Shown: piece after piece, positions 1 through 6,306 of the stretch | How positions within the stretch are numbered: position 1 is the stretch's first letter | Layout: every line of letters starts with the position of its first letter | Assembly: GCA_028290385.1 (NCBI GenBank) | Contig: JAQGJZ010000542.1 | Span: 1-7,048, forward strand | Reading direction: 5' to 3' | Length of the DNA: 7,048 nt | From: Enterovirga sp. | Lineage (GTDB): Bacteria; Pseudomonadota; Alphaproteobacteria; Rhizobiales; Beijerinckiaceae | Notes under the pieces: generated by a model | The model's database searches: none | Told to the model about the DNA's origin: nothing | Seen by the model: the letters and a program-made list of their open reading frames with translations, nothing else | Made by a program: the position numbers and the translations under genes

Positions 1-404
1 GGCGGCTCATCAACATGCTGCGGCTGAACCATCTCGGCATCGTGCAGCGCGGCGCCGGCGGCGGCGCACGGGCGATCCGTGAGATGCTGACCCTGTTCGC
101 GGACCTGACCGATTCCGCAATCGAGCGCCGGATCCGCGGTGTCCGCAACGTCGACAGCCGGGCGGTCGTCCGCCGCCTGCGCCAGCGCACGGGCACCGGC
201 ACCGCGCGCGGCACGGAGGTCACGATCACGCTCGACGAGAAGGCCTTCGAGGGGACGGGCGCGTTCCTGCTCGGCGCCATCCTCGATCGCTTCTTCGCCG
301 AATACGCCTCCCTGAACCACTTCACCCAGACGGTGATCCGAACGGTCGAGCGCGGCGAGATCATGCGCTGGCCGCCCCGCGTTGGGCAGCGGAGGCTGAT
401 GTGA
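1..404 (+). CDS. tssF: TssF (VasA/ImpG), T6SS baseplate subunit, C-terminal part
   Basis: This is the C-terminal ~134 residues of TssF, which together with TssE, TssG and TssK forms the wedge of the cytoplasmic T6SS baseplate on which the sheath and Hcp tube assemble. The frame is open to the left edge: codons at 3-14 read RLIN and run straight into MLRLNHLGIV, so the ATG at 15 is internal and the gene starts upstream of the window. The family signature is clear: LNHL near the left edge, then GRGTEV-like text (here ARGTEVTITLDE), then FEGTGAFLLGAILDRFFAEY, then FTQTVIRT followed by RGEIMRWPPR, which is the usual TssF C-terminus. The stop TGA (402-404) overlaps the GTG start of tssG by four bases, indicating translational coupling of two subunits that form one complex. 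Family assignment is secure; only the truncation limits it. Confidence 0.95.
   Translation, partial: RLINMLRLNHLGIVQRGAGGGARAIREMLTLFADLTDSAIERRIRGVRNVDSRAVVRRLRQRTGTGTARGTEVTITLDEKAFEGTGAFLLGAILDRFFAEYASLNHFTQTVIRTVERGEIMRWPPRVGQRRLM
391..395 (+). promoter_or_regulatory. Ribosome binding site of tssG
   Basis: GGAGG lies inside the end of tssF, five bases before the GTG at 401. It supports a GTG start for tssG that overlaps the tssF stop. Confidence 0.7.
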
Positions 405-1417
405 CCCTCCGCGGCGACCTCGAACGCGAGCCCTGGGCGCATGACCTGCTGCTGGCGTTGCGGGTGATCGAGCGCAGCTTCCCGGACCGGCCGCGGATCG
501 GCGACAGCGCCACCCTGCGCGAGGAATACGTCCGCCTCGGCGAGGATCCCTATCTCGACTTCCCGGCCTCGAACATCAGCCGCGTCGATCACGATGCGGA
601 AGGGCGCCTGCGCCTCTTCGTCAAGTTTCTCGGGCTGCTCGGCCCGCAGGGGCCGCTCCCGCTCGCCACCACCAACGAGGCCTATGCCTGGTGGCTCGGC
701 CGGGACGATTCCTTCGCCCGCTTCCTGGACCTGTTCAACAACCGCTTTCTGCAGTTGTTCTTCAGGGCCTGGGCCGATGCGCGGCCGATCGCCCAGCACG
801 ACCGCCCGGAGCTCGACCGCTTTGCCGGCTATGTCGGAACAACGATCGGCCTCGGCTCGCCCGTGTATCGCAATCTCGATTCCGTGCCGGATGCCGCGAA
901 GCTGGCCTTCGCGGGGCTGCTCGGCCCGAGCGCGAAGTCGGCGACGCGCCTGCGCAACGCCGTCGCGGGTCTGTTTCGGGTGCAGGTCGAAATCGAGGAA
1001 TTCGTCGGCACGTTCCTGACCTTCGACGTCGAGGACCGCACCCGGCTGGGACAGAAGCACGCCCGGCTGGGCGTCGACCTGCTCGTCGGATCGAGCGTCT
1101 ACAGCGTCGAGGACAAGATACGCCTGCTGATCTTCACAAAGGACTTAGGGGAATACGAGCGCTTTTTGCCGAGCGGAGACAGGTGCGAACCGGTCGCAGA
1201 TCTTGTATTCTTCTATCTCGGACAGGAGCTCGACTGGGATTTGGAGCTCGCATTGCCCGCCAAGGCAGTGGAGCCCATCAGCCTCGGGAGGTTCGGCAGG
1301 CTCGGCTACACGAGCTGGATGCAAGCAAAAGAGAGCGGCCCGGCGCAGGGTTACAGGCGCGATGCGCGCTTCCACCCGGCGGAACGGGCCGCCAAACGCC
1401 GTCAGGCAATGGCCTGA
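401..1417 (+). CDS. tssG: TssG (VasB/ImpH), T6SS baseplate subunit
   Basis: TssG is the second baseplate wedge protein; in known systems one TssG binds two TssF copies and links to TssE and TssK at the membrane-proximal end of the contractile tail. The 338-residue product has the normal family length. The family core is visible: GLLGPQGPLPL at residues 78-88, followed by FLDLFNNRFLQLFFRAW at 108-124, which corresponds to the FLDxFxHR...L.YRAW block of TssG (the His is Asn here). The GTG start at 401 is preferred because it has GGAGG five bases upstream and overlaps the tssF stop. The part at about 1141-1260 is poorer in G+C (57% by hand count of 120 bases) than the preceding part (73% over 1021-1080) and contains a TTA leucine codon at 1145-1147, but the protein continues as normal TssG to the end. 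It is followed by clpV after 21 bases. Confidence 0.95.
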   Translation: MTLRGDLEREPWAHDLLLALRVIERSFPDRPRIGDSATLREEYVRLGEDPYLDFPASNISRVDHDAEGRLRLFVKFLGLLGPQGPLPLATTNEAYAWWLGRDDSFARFLDLFNNRFLQLFFRAWADARPIAQHDRPELDRFAGYVGTTIGLGSPVYRNLDSVPDAAKLAFAGLLGPSAKSATRLRNAVAGLFRVQVEIEEFVGTFLTFDVEDRTRLGQKHARLGVDLLVGSSVYSVEDKIRLLIFTKDLGEYERFLPSGDRCEPVADLVFFYLGQELDWDLELALPAKAVEPISLGRFGRLGYTSWMQAKESGPAQGYRRDARFHPAERAAKRRQAMA

Positions 1418-1427
1418 CCCGATTGGC

Positions 1428-1436
1428 AGGGGGTGA
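1428..1436 (+). promoter_or_regulatory. Ribosome binding site of tssH/clpV, deciding the start
   Basis: The stretch AGGGGGTGA places AGGGGG five bases before the ATG at 1439. A GTG at 1433 in the same frame would lie inside this purine run and have almost no spacing, so the ATG is the better start. Confidence 0.65.
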
Positions 1437-1438
1437 GC

Positions 1439-4282
1439 ATGGCCGACATCAGTCTGGAGACCGTCACCGGCAAGCTGAACCGGGTCGGCTACGAGGCCTT
1501 CCTGCAGGCTTTGCGCCACGCCAAGAGCGCCGGCAACCGGAACGTCGAGCTCGCGCATTGGCTGTTCCACCTGCTGCAGAAGAACGAGACGGACCTGTCG
1601 CTCACGGCCGACCGGTTCAAGCTCGATCGCGGGCGGCTCCTGTCGGACATCGCCCGGGTGGTCGACGGTTTTCGGAAGAACGAGACCGAGATGCCCGGCA
1701 TCTCCAACGTCGTGGTCGACATGCTCGACCGAGGTTGGCACTACGCCACGCTGTTCTTCGGCGAAACGCAGATCAGGTCCGGGCACGTCCTGGTGGCCGT
1801 GCTCAAGTCGACCGAGCTGAAGCGCGCCCTCCTCAACATCAGCCAGGAATTCTCCAAGATCCCGGTCGACGCGCTCGCGGCGGAGCACCGCGGCATCTGG
1901 TCGAAGTCGGACGAGGAGAACCTTCGCCCGATGGACGGGTCCGGCGCGATCGCCGCCGGCACGCCCGGCGCGGACGCGGCCGGCCACAAGGGCCAGACCG
2001 CGCTCGACCGCTTCTCACAGGACCTGACCGCGAAGGCCGCTTCGGGCGAGATGGATCCCGTGCGCGGGCGCGACGAGGAGATCCGGCAGCTGATCGACGT
2101 GCTGATGCGCCGGCGCCAGAACAACCCGATCCTCACCGGGGAAGCAGGGGTCGGCAAGACGGCGGTCGTGGAGGGCTTCGCCCAGCGCATCGCGGCCGGC
2201 GACGTTCCCCCGGCACTGAAGGGCGTCCGGCTTTGCGCGCTCGACATCGGGCTCATGCAGGCCGGCGCCTCCATGAAGGGCGAGTTCGAGCAGCGGCTGC
2301 GCTCCGTGATCGACGAGGTGCAGTCGTCCCCGACCCCCAACATTCTGTTCATCGACGAGGCGCATACGCTGATCGGCGCCGGCGGCCAGGCCGGCACGGG
2401 CGACGCGGCGAATTTGCTCAAACCCGCACTCGCGCGGGGCACGCTGAAGACGATCGCGGCCACGACCTGGGCCGAGTACCGCCAATATTTCGAGAAGGAC
2501 CCCGCGCTCACCCGCCGCTTCCAGGCGATCCAGGTCGGCGAGCCTTCGGTCGAGAAGGCCTGCGACATGCTGCGCGGCCTGACCGGCCAGATGGAGACGC
2601 ATCACAAGGTCCGCATCTCGGACGCGGCGATCGTCTCGGCCGTGACCCTGTCGTCCCGCTACATCCCGGCCCGCCAGTTGCCGGACAAGGCCGTGAGCCT
2701 GCTCGACACCGCCTGCGCCCGCGTCGCGATCAGCCAGACGGCCATCCCGGCCGCGGTCGAGGACACGCGCGTGGCGATTGCCGCGCGGCGGAGCGAGCGG
2801 GAGGCGCTGATCAAGGACCGGGACCTCGGGGTGGGCGACGAGGAGCGCATCTCCGCGCTGGAGGCGGAGATCTCGGGCCTGGAGGCGAAGCTCGCCAGGC
2901 TCGATGACGCGTGGAAGGCCGAAACGGCCATCGTGGACGAGATCCGTGGGCTGCGGGACCAGATCACAAAGCGCGCCGCGGCCCCGAACGGCGCGAGCCT
3001 TGGGAACGGCGCTGGCATCGCGAGCCCGAGCGACGGCGCCGCCGCCCCGATGGATGTCGAAAGCGTCCGCGCGAGCCTGAAGGCGCGATCATCGGCCCTC
3101 GAGGAGATCGATCCCGAGCAGCGGATGATCTACGCCCACGTGGACGAGCAGGCGATCGCCTCCGTGGTGTCGGACTGGACCGGCATCCCGGTCGGCCGGA
3201 TGGTGAAGGACGAGATCGAAAACGTCCTGCGCCTGCCGGAAATCCTCAACCGGCGCGTGGTCGGGCAGTCGCACGGCTTGGCGATGGTCGCCAAGCGCAT
3301 CGAGACGAACCGCGCCAAGCTCGACAATCCCAACAAGCCGATCGGCGTCTTCATGCTGGTCGGGCCGTCCGGCGTCGGCAAGACCGAGACGGCGCTCGCG
3401 CTCGCCGAGGCGCTGTATGGCGGCGAGCAGAACATGATCACCATCAACATGAGCGAGTTCCAGGAGGCGCACACCGTCTCCACGCTCAAGGGCGCGCCTC
3501 CCGGCTATGTCGGCTACGGCGAGGGCGGCCGGCTCACGGAGGCCGTGCGGCGCAAGCCCTACAGCGTCATCCTGCTCGACGAGGTCGAGAAGGCGCATCC
3601 CGACGTGCACGAGATCTTCTTCCAGGTCTTCGACAAGGGCGTGATGGAGGACGGCACGGGCCGCCGCATCGACTTCAAGAACACCCTGATCATCCTGACC
3701 TCGAATGTCGGGACCGACCTGATCATGCAGCTCTCTCGCGACCCGGGCTACATGAGCGATCCGGATGCCCTCGCCCAGGCGCTGCGCCCGGACCTCCTGA
3801 AGGTCTTTCCGGCCGCCCTGCTCGGCCGCATCGTCACCATCCCGTACTTCCCGCTCTCGCCCACGATGCTGGGCGGCATCGTGCGGCTGCAGCTCGACCG
3901 CATCGGCCGGCGCATCCGCGAGAACCACGACGCGCGCTTCGTCTACGACGAGGCCGTGGTCGATCACATCGTGTCGCTCTGCAACGATCCGGATTCGGGC
4001 GGCCGGATGATCGACAACATCATCACGAACACGCTCCTGCCGGCGCTCTCCCGCGAGTTCCTCCACCGGACGCTTGCCAAGGAAGAGCTTCGGGAGGCCC
4101 GAGTAACGGTGAAGGACGGTGCCTTCGCCTATGAGTGGCGCTCCGCGAGCGATCCGGAGTTGCAATCCCTCGTTCCGGAAGAAGCCTCGTCGCCCGCCTC
4201 AGATGAACCGGAGAACGAGGCCGGCTTCCCAGGCGCTCTCAACGAACAGCTCCCCGAGCCGAGCGAGCGACCAGCGGCATGA
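1439..4282 (+). CDS. tssH: TssH/ClpV, T6SS sheath-disassembly AAA+ ATPase
   Basis: ClpV is a hexameric Clp/Hsp100 ATPase that binds the contracted TssB/TssC sheath through its N domain and unfolds TssC so that subunits are reused. The 947-residue product shows the full order: N domain (about 1-145), AAA1 with Walker A GEAGVGKT at 234-241 and Walker B ILFIDEAH at 302-309, a helical middle domain with coiled-coil text, and AAA2 with Walker A GPSGVGKT at 642-649, pore loop GYVG at 689-692 and Walker B VILLDE at 710-715. A sensor-2-like GGR follows in SGGRMIDN. All catalytic motifs are intact. The middle domain carries an Ala/Gly/Pro-rich low-complexity insert from about residue 513 to 540, and the last 40 residues (908-947) form an acidic, Pro-rich tail beyond the AAA2 C-terminal subdomain. 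These make it longer than the roughly 870-900 usual for ClpV. ClpB is the main alternative, but the position after tssFG decides for ClpV. Confidence 0.96.
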   Translation: MADISLETVTGKLNRVGYEAFLQALRHAKSAGNRNVELAHWLFHLLQKNETDLSLTADRFKLDRGRLLSDIARVVDGFRKNETEMPGISNVVVDMLDRGWHYATLFFGETQIRSGHVLVAVLKSTELKRALLNISQEFSKIPVDALAAEHRGIWSKSDEENLRPMDGSGAIAAGTPGADAAGHKGQTALDRFSQDLTAKAASGEMDPVRGRDEEIRQLIDVLMRRRQNNPILTGEAGVGKTAVVEGFAQRIAAGDVPPALKGVRLCALDIGLMQAGASMKGEFEQRLRSVIDEVQSSPTPNILFIDEAHTLIGAGGQAGTGDAANLLKPALARGTLKTIAATTWAEYRQYFEKDPALTRRFQAIQVGEPSVEKACDMLRGLTGQMETHHKVRISDAAIVSAVTLSSRYIPARQLPDKAVSLLDTACARVAISQTAIPAAVEDTRVAIAARRSEREALIKDRDLGVGDEERISALEAEISGLEAKLARLDDAWKAETAIVDEIRGLRDQITKRAAAPNGASLGNGAGIASPSDGAAAPMDVESVRASLKARSSALEEIDPEQRMIYAHVDEQAIASVVSDWTGIPVGRMVKDEIENVLRLPEILNRRVVGQSHGLAMVAKRIETNRAKLDNPNKPIGVFMLVGPSGVGKTETALALAEALYGGEQNMITINMSEFQEAHTVSTLKGAPPGYVGYGEGGRLTEAVRRKPYSVILLDEVEKAHPDVHEIFFQVFDKGVMEDGTGRRIDFKNTLIILTSNVGTDLIMQLSRDPGYMSDPDALAQALRPDLLKVFPAALLGRIVTIPYFPLSPTMLGGIVRLQLDRIGRRIRENHDARFVYDEAVVDHIVSLCNDPDSGGRMIDNIITNTLLPALSREFLHRTLAKEELREARVTVKDGAFAYEWRSASDPELQSLVPEEASSPASDEPENEAGFPGALNEQLPEPSERPAA

Positions 4283-4390
4283 GCCGTTGGCCGAGGGGGC
4301 CGCAATGCGCCTCCTGGAGGCAATCGAAAGAGATCGGCGCTCGATCACCAAAGAGGTTTGCAGGACGATCCCGAACATCACGCGAACAGT

Positions 4391-4396
4391 AGGGGG
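4391..4396 (+). promoter_or_regulatory. Ribosome binding site of the PG-binding/C39 protein gene
   Basis: AGGGGG ends six bases before the ATG at 4403 and is the strongest start signal in the 120-base gap after clpV. No convincing -35/-10 promoter was seen in that gap, so the gene may be read from the T6SS operon. Confidence 0.6.
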
Positions 4397-4402
4397 ACCT
4401 GA

Positions 4403-5368
4403 ATGTCGATCCAGAACCCTGTCGGCAGGTACGGCCTGAACAAGCCCAGCAGCGATGTGGGCGTCATCCAGAGCCTGATCAACAGCAATCTCGACGCGAA
4501 CGCGGCTTTCAAGGCCAGTGGGATCGGAAAGCTGACCGTGGATCGATCCTGCGGACCAAGGACGATTGCCGCCATCGAAGCTTTCCAGAAGACGGTTCTC
4601 AAGTGGTCGGGTCCGAGCGTCGACGGGACAGTCAACCCTGGTCGCGCGACATGGAAGGCGCTGAATGGAAACGTCCCGGATTCATCCTCGATCAAGCCGC
4701 AACCGACGGGTCCTCTGACCGTTTCCGGCTTCAGCGTGTTCAAGCAAGGAAACTACAAGGACAAGCTCGGCAGCCAGGCCGAGAAGTCGATCGCCGGCTA
4801 TGGCTGCGCGTTGTGTACGCTAGCGATGGCCGCTACGCTGATCGGGAGCCGAACCAAGCACTGGCCTGAGAACCTCGCGCCTAAGGACCTCACGCCTCCG
4901 ATTGCCAACCGGATCCTCGCAAGCGCGGGCGTATTCTCCGGCTACAGCCTTGTGATGGACAAGGCCGCTAACGCTCTTGGAATGGACTACGATGGCGTAG
5001 GCTCCGCCGCCAACCAACTCAAGCCGGAGTATATCGATGCCATTGACTGGCATCTATCGACTAAGAACCCGATCGCCTGCCACGTTGATTTCAAGGCATC
5101 CAAGAAGGAGGGGGTCGCCTCGTCAGAGGGCGATCACTGGATTCTGCTGATTGGCCGATCTGGTGACGGGACCTACTCCGCGATCGATCCCGCGTACGGG
5201 ACCGTGATGAAATTGGCGAGCAACCGCAATCAGACCGTCAACAACGCCAGGTACGCGGAAACCGCCGAGGACCGGAATGGAATTCTGTTCGGGTACAAGG
5301 GGTCGGGAGGTGCGGCCGACCAGGAGAAGTACATCGTGGTGCGCTTCGCCCTGCTGGCGCCGGCCTGA
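4403..5368 (+). CDS. Putative T6SS effector: peptidoglycan-binding-like domain plus C39-like cysteine peptidase
   Basis: The 321-residue protein has two domains and no signal peptide or membrane segment. Residues about 8-90 resemble a peptidoglycan-binding (PG_binding_1-like) three-helix domain: DVGVIQSLIN, then LTVDRSCGPRTIAAIEAFQ, then VDGTVNPGRATWKALN. Residues about 105-318 resemble the C39-like papain-fold peptidases (Peptidase_C39_2 type): Q115 in FKQGNYKDK as the oxyanion-hole Gln, C135 in GYGCALCTLAMA as nucleophile, H245 in GDHWILLIG and D262 in AIDPAYG. These residue roles are inferred from the family pattern. A leaderless, wall-binding hydrolase directly after clpV and coupled to an exported small protein suggests an antibacterial effector cutting peptide bonds in the target periplasm, either in peptidoglycan stems or in proteins. 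Its G+C (50-62% in three hand-counted 60-base lines) is below that of clpV (67-68%), suggesting acquired cargo. A housekeeping wall hydrolase is less likely without an export signal. Domain calls are good; the effector role is inferred. Confidence 0.75.
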   Translation: MSIQNPVGRYGLNKPSSDVGVIQSLINSNLDANAAFKASGIGKLTVDRSCGPRTIAAIEAFQKTVLKWSGPSVDGTVNPGRATWKALNGNVPDSSSIKPQPTGPLTVSGFSVFKQGNYKDKLGSQAEKSIAGYGCALCTLAMAATLIGSRTKHWPENLAPKDLTPPIANRILASAGVFSGYSLVMDKAANALGMDYDGVGSAANQLKPEYIDAIDWHLSTKNPIACHVDFKASKKEGVASSEGDHWILLIGRSGDGTYSAIDPAYGTVMKLASNRNQTVNNARYAETAEDRNGILFGYKGSGGAADQEKYIVVRFALLAPA

Positions 5369-5371
5369 GAG

Positions 5372-5833
5372 ATGCGCAATTCGGCTCTCCTTGTCGCAGC
5401 ATTGGCGGCAATCGGGACGATCCTGGCTTCCGCTGTCCAGCTCTGGGCAGCGCAAGCCGACACCCTCCCCCGAGCAGGGGTGGTACAAGCCCGGCGGCCG
5501 GATCCTCAAAGTCAGGCCTTCTTGGATCTGATCAGGGTTGACCTGCTCGATGTGGTCCGGAAGCGGTCCGGGCAGGATCTCGCGCTCATCGAACTGGTCC
5601 CTATCGCCGAGGCCCCGGACTACAACCCACGCAGCGATCTCGATCAGCTTCGGGTTGAATTCAGGCAGGTCGAGGGGCCGTCGGTTGCGATCGTCGAGCC
5701 ACATTCAGCCCGGGCCAGCGTGGTCCTACCCGAGGTCGAGGCTCCCCGCCGGCTGAGTTTCGAATTCAGCATCGGAAACCGGAGCGGCGTCCGGCGCGGC
5801 CGCATCGACCTCGAAGTGAGGCCTCGCCGCTGA
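5372..5833 (+). CDS. Exported protein with PKD/Ig-like beta-sandwich; candidate immunity protein
   Basis: The 153-residue product starts with a hydrophobic leader (residues 4-27) and a plausible signal peptidase site after AQA at 27-29, so it should reach the periplasm or stay anchored in the inner membrane if uncleaved. The C-terminal half (about 92-150) has the look of a PKD/Ig-like beta-sandwich: QVEGPSV, then a VVLPEVEAP strand, then LSFEFSIGNRSG and a final IDLEV strand, as in 'Q..GP.V ... AP ... LTF.L.V.D..G' domains. No catalytic motif was seen. The ATG lies three bases after the stop of the peptidase gene and lacks its own good ribosome binding site, so translation probably depends on coupling to that gene. 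Export, small size and tight linkage to a putative periplasm-acting effector fit an immunity protein that shields the producer. This role is an inference; it could instead be an accessory or envelope protein. Confidence 0.7.
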   Translation: MRNSALLVAALAAIGTILASAVQLWAAQADTLPRAGVVQARRPDPQSQAFLDLIRVDLLDVVRKRSGQDLALIELVPIAEAPDYNPRSDLDQLRVEFRQVEGPSVAIVEPHSARASVVLPEVEAPRRLSFEFSIGNRSGVRRGRIDLEVRPRR

Positions 5834-5852
5834 TCGGCCTTAGACCATCTAC

Positions 5853-5860
5853 AAGGAAGG
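5853..5860 (+). promoter_or_regulatory. Ribosome binding site of the 100-residue protein gene
   Basis: AAGGAAGG ends eight bases before the ATG at 5869 and supports that start and the reality of the small gene. Confidence 0.6.
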
Positions 5861-5868
5861 CGACCGGA

Positions 5869-6171
5869 ATGGCAGACAATCGATTCGAGCAGGTGGACGA
5901 GCCGGCGGAGGACGCGATGACGCTCGTGCTCGGCCGCGAGGGCGAGAAGCAATACGGCATCGTGCAGTGCCCGCGCGCGGCCACGGGCGGTCGGCTCCCG
6001 AAGGATTTTTCCAGCGGAGAGCTGCCCCTCAAGGACGCGATCCGCTCCGCCGTGAAGCTGGCGAACGATTTCAAGGTGGCGCTGGTGGTGCTCGACCCCG
6101 ACGGTCTCTGGCAGCCGGAATGGGGGCAGCTCTACCGCTATGAGGACGAGCCTGCCGCCGACGAGGGCTAG
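5869..6171 (+). CDS. Acidic 100-residue protein of unknown function
   Basis: I do not recognise this protein. It has no signal peptide or membrane segment and should be cytoplasmic. Its N-terminus (residues 5-16) and C-terminus (EDEPAADEG) are strongly acidic. The middle suggests an alpha/beta fold: a strand MTLVLG, a strand YGIVQCP, an amphipathic helix LKDAIRSAVKLANDF and a strand VALVVLDPDGLW, with a Trp-rich end (LWQPEWGQLYRYE). The ATG has a good ribosome binding site, and codon use is GC-rich like the T6SS backbone rather than like the peptidase gene. It lies 35 bases after the candidate immunity gene with no terminator visible between them, so co-transcription is likely. It could be part of the cassette, for example a cytoplasmic chaperone, or simply the first gene of the flanking chromosome; the composition favours the latter. 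Confidence 0.7.
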   Translation: MADNRFEQVDEPAEDAMTLVLGREGEKQYGIVQCPRAATGGRLPKDFSSGELPLKDAIRSAVKLANDFKVALVVLDPDGLWQPEWGQLYRYEDEPAADEG

Positions 6172-6197
6172 GCCGCCCCGACCACGCCCCAGCGCAA

Positions 6198-6225
6198 GGC
6201 CCGGCGTTCAATTCGACGCCCGGCC
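6198..6225 (+). terminator. Strong GC hairpin after the 100-residue protein gene, terminator-like without a T tract
   Basis: The arms GGCCCGGCGT (6198-6207) and ACGCCCGGCC (6216-6225) pair over ten positions with a single C-C mismatch around an 8-base loop, TCAATTCG. It begins 26 bases after the upstream stop codon. There is no T run behind it, so it may act with Rho or as a 3'-end stabiliser rather than as a classical intrinsic terminator. It sits directly before an ATG at 6226, which argues against that codon as a start. Confidence 0.45.
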
Positions 6226-6293
6226 ATGGTAGAGGCCGGGCACTCGGGGACGAGCGGCCGGCGGCTGTTCGGCGCCGCATGTCAGGCTGTTTT

Positions 6294-6299
6294 GGAGAG
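6294..6299 (+). promoter_or_regulatory. Ribosome binding site deciding a TTG start
   Basis: GGAGAG lies seven bases before the TTG at 6307. The in-frame ATG at 6226 has no such site and follows a strong hairpin. Confidence 0.6.
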
Positions 6300-6306
6300 C
6301 ACCGCA

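Noticed and set aside
1433..1438. GTG at 1433 as the start of clpV
   Set aside because: It overlaps the purine run that serves as ribosome binding site for the ATG at 1439; only two residues differ.
1145..1987. A 280-codon open frame on the minus strand opposite tssG/clpV
   Set aside because: Crosses the end of tssG and the start of clpV in antisense, with no domain signature and no promoter or ribosome binding site.
691..2907. A 738-codon open frame on the + strand across tssG and clpV
   Set aside because: It runs out of frame through two clear family members; its text is Arg/Pro/Gly-dominated low-complexity typical of a shifted frame in high-GC DNA.
2911..4134. A 407-codon open frame on the + strand inside clpV
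   Set aside because: Same shadow pattern, entirely within the AAA2 half of clpV, with Arg/Gly/His-rich text and no family resemblance.
3089..4165. A 358-codon open frame on the minus strand opposite clpV
   Set aside because: Antisense frame of clpV; Asp/Val/Leu/His-rich text is the mirror of GC-rich codons and no motif is visible.
5123..5704. A 193-codon open frame on the minus strand opposite the effector and partner genes
   Set aside because: It covers the C39 His/Asp region and the partner gene in antisense; the + strand proteins have clear motifs, this one has none.
6171..6228. T-arm-like sequence GTTCAATTC with a GC stem, possible tRNA 3' end
   Set aside because: Treating it as a T arm leaves a mismatch in the stem. 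The only matching 5' acceptor strand is at 6171, giving about 55 bases, too short for a tRNA, and no anticodon arm or CCA is visible. The simple hairpin explains it better.
6226..6306. ATG at 6226 as the start of the four-cysteine protein
   Set aside because: No ribosome binding site, sits against a strong hairpin, and adds 27 residues in front of a clear signal peptide.
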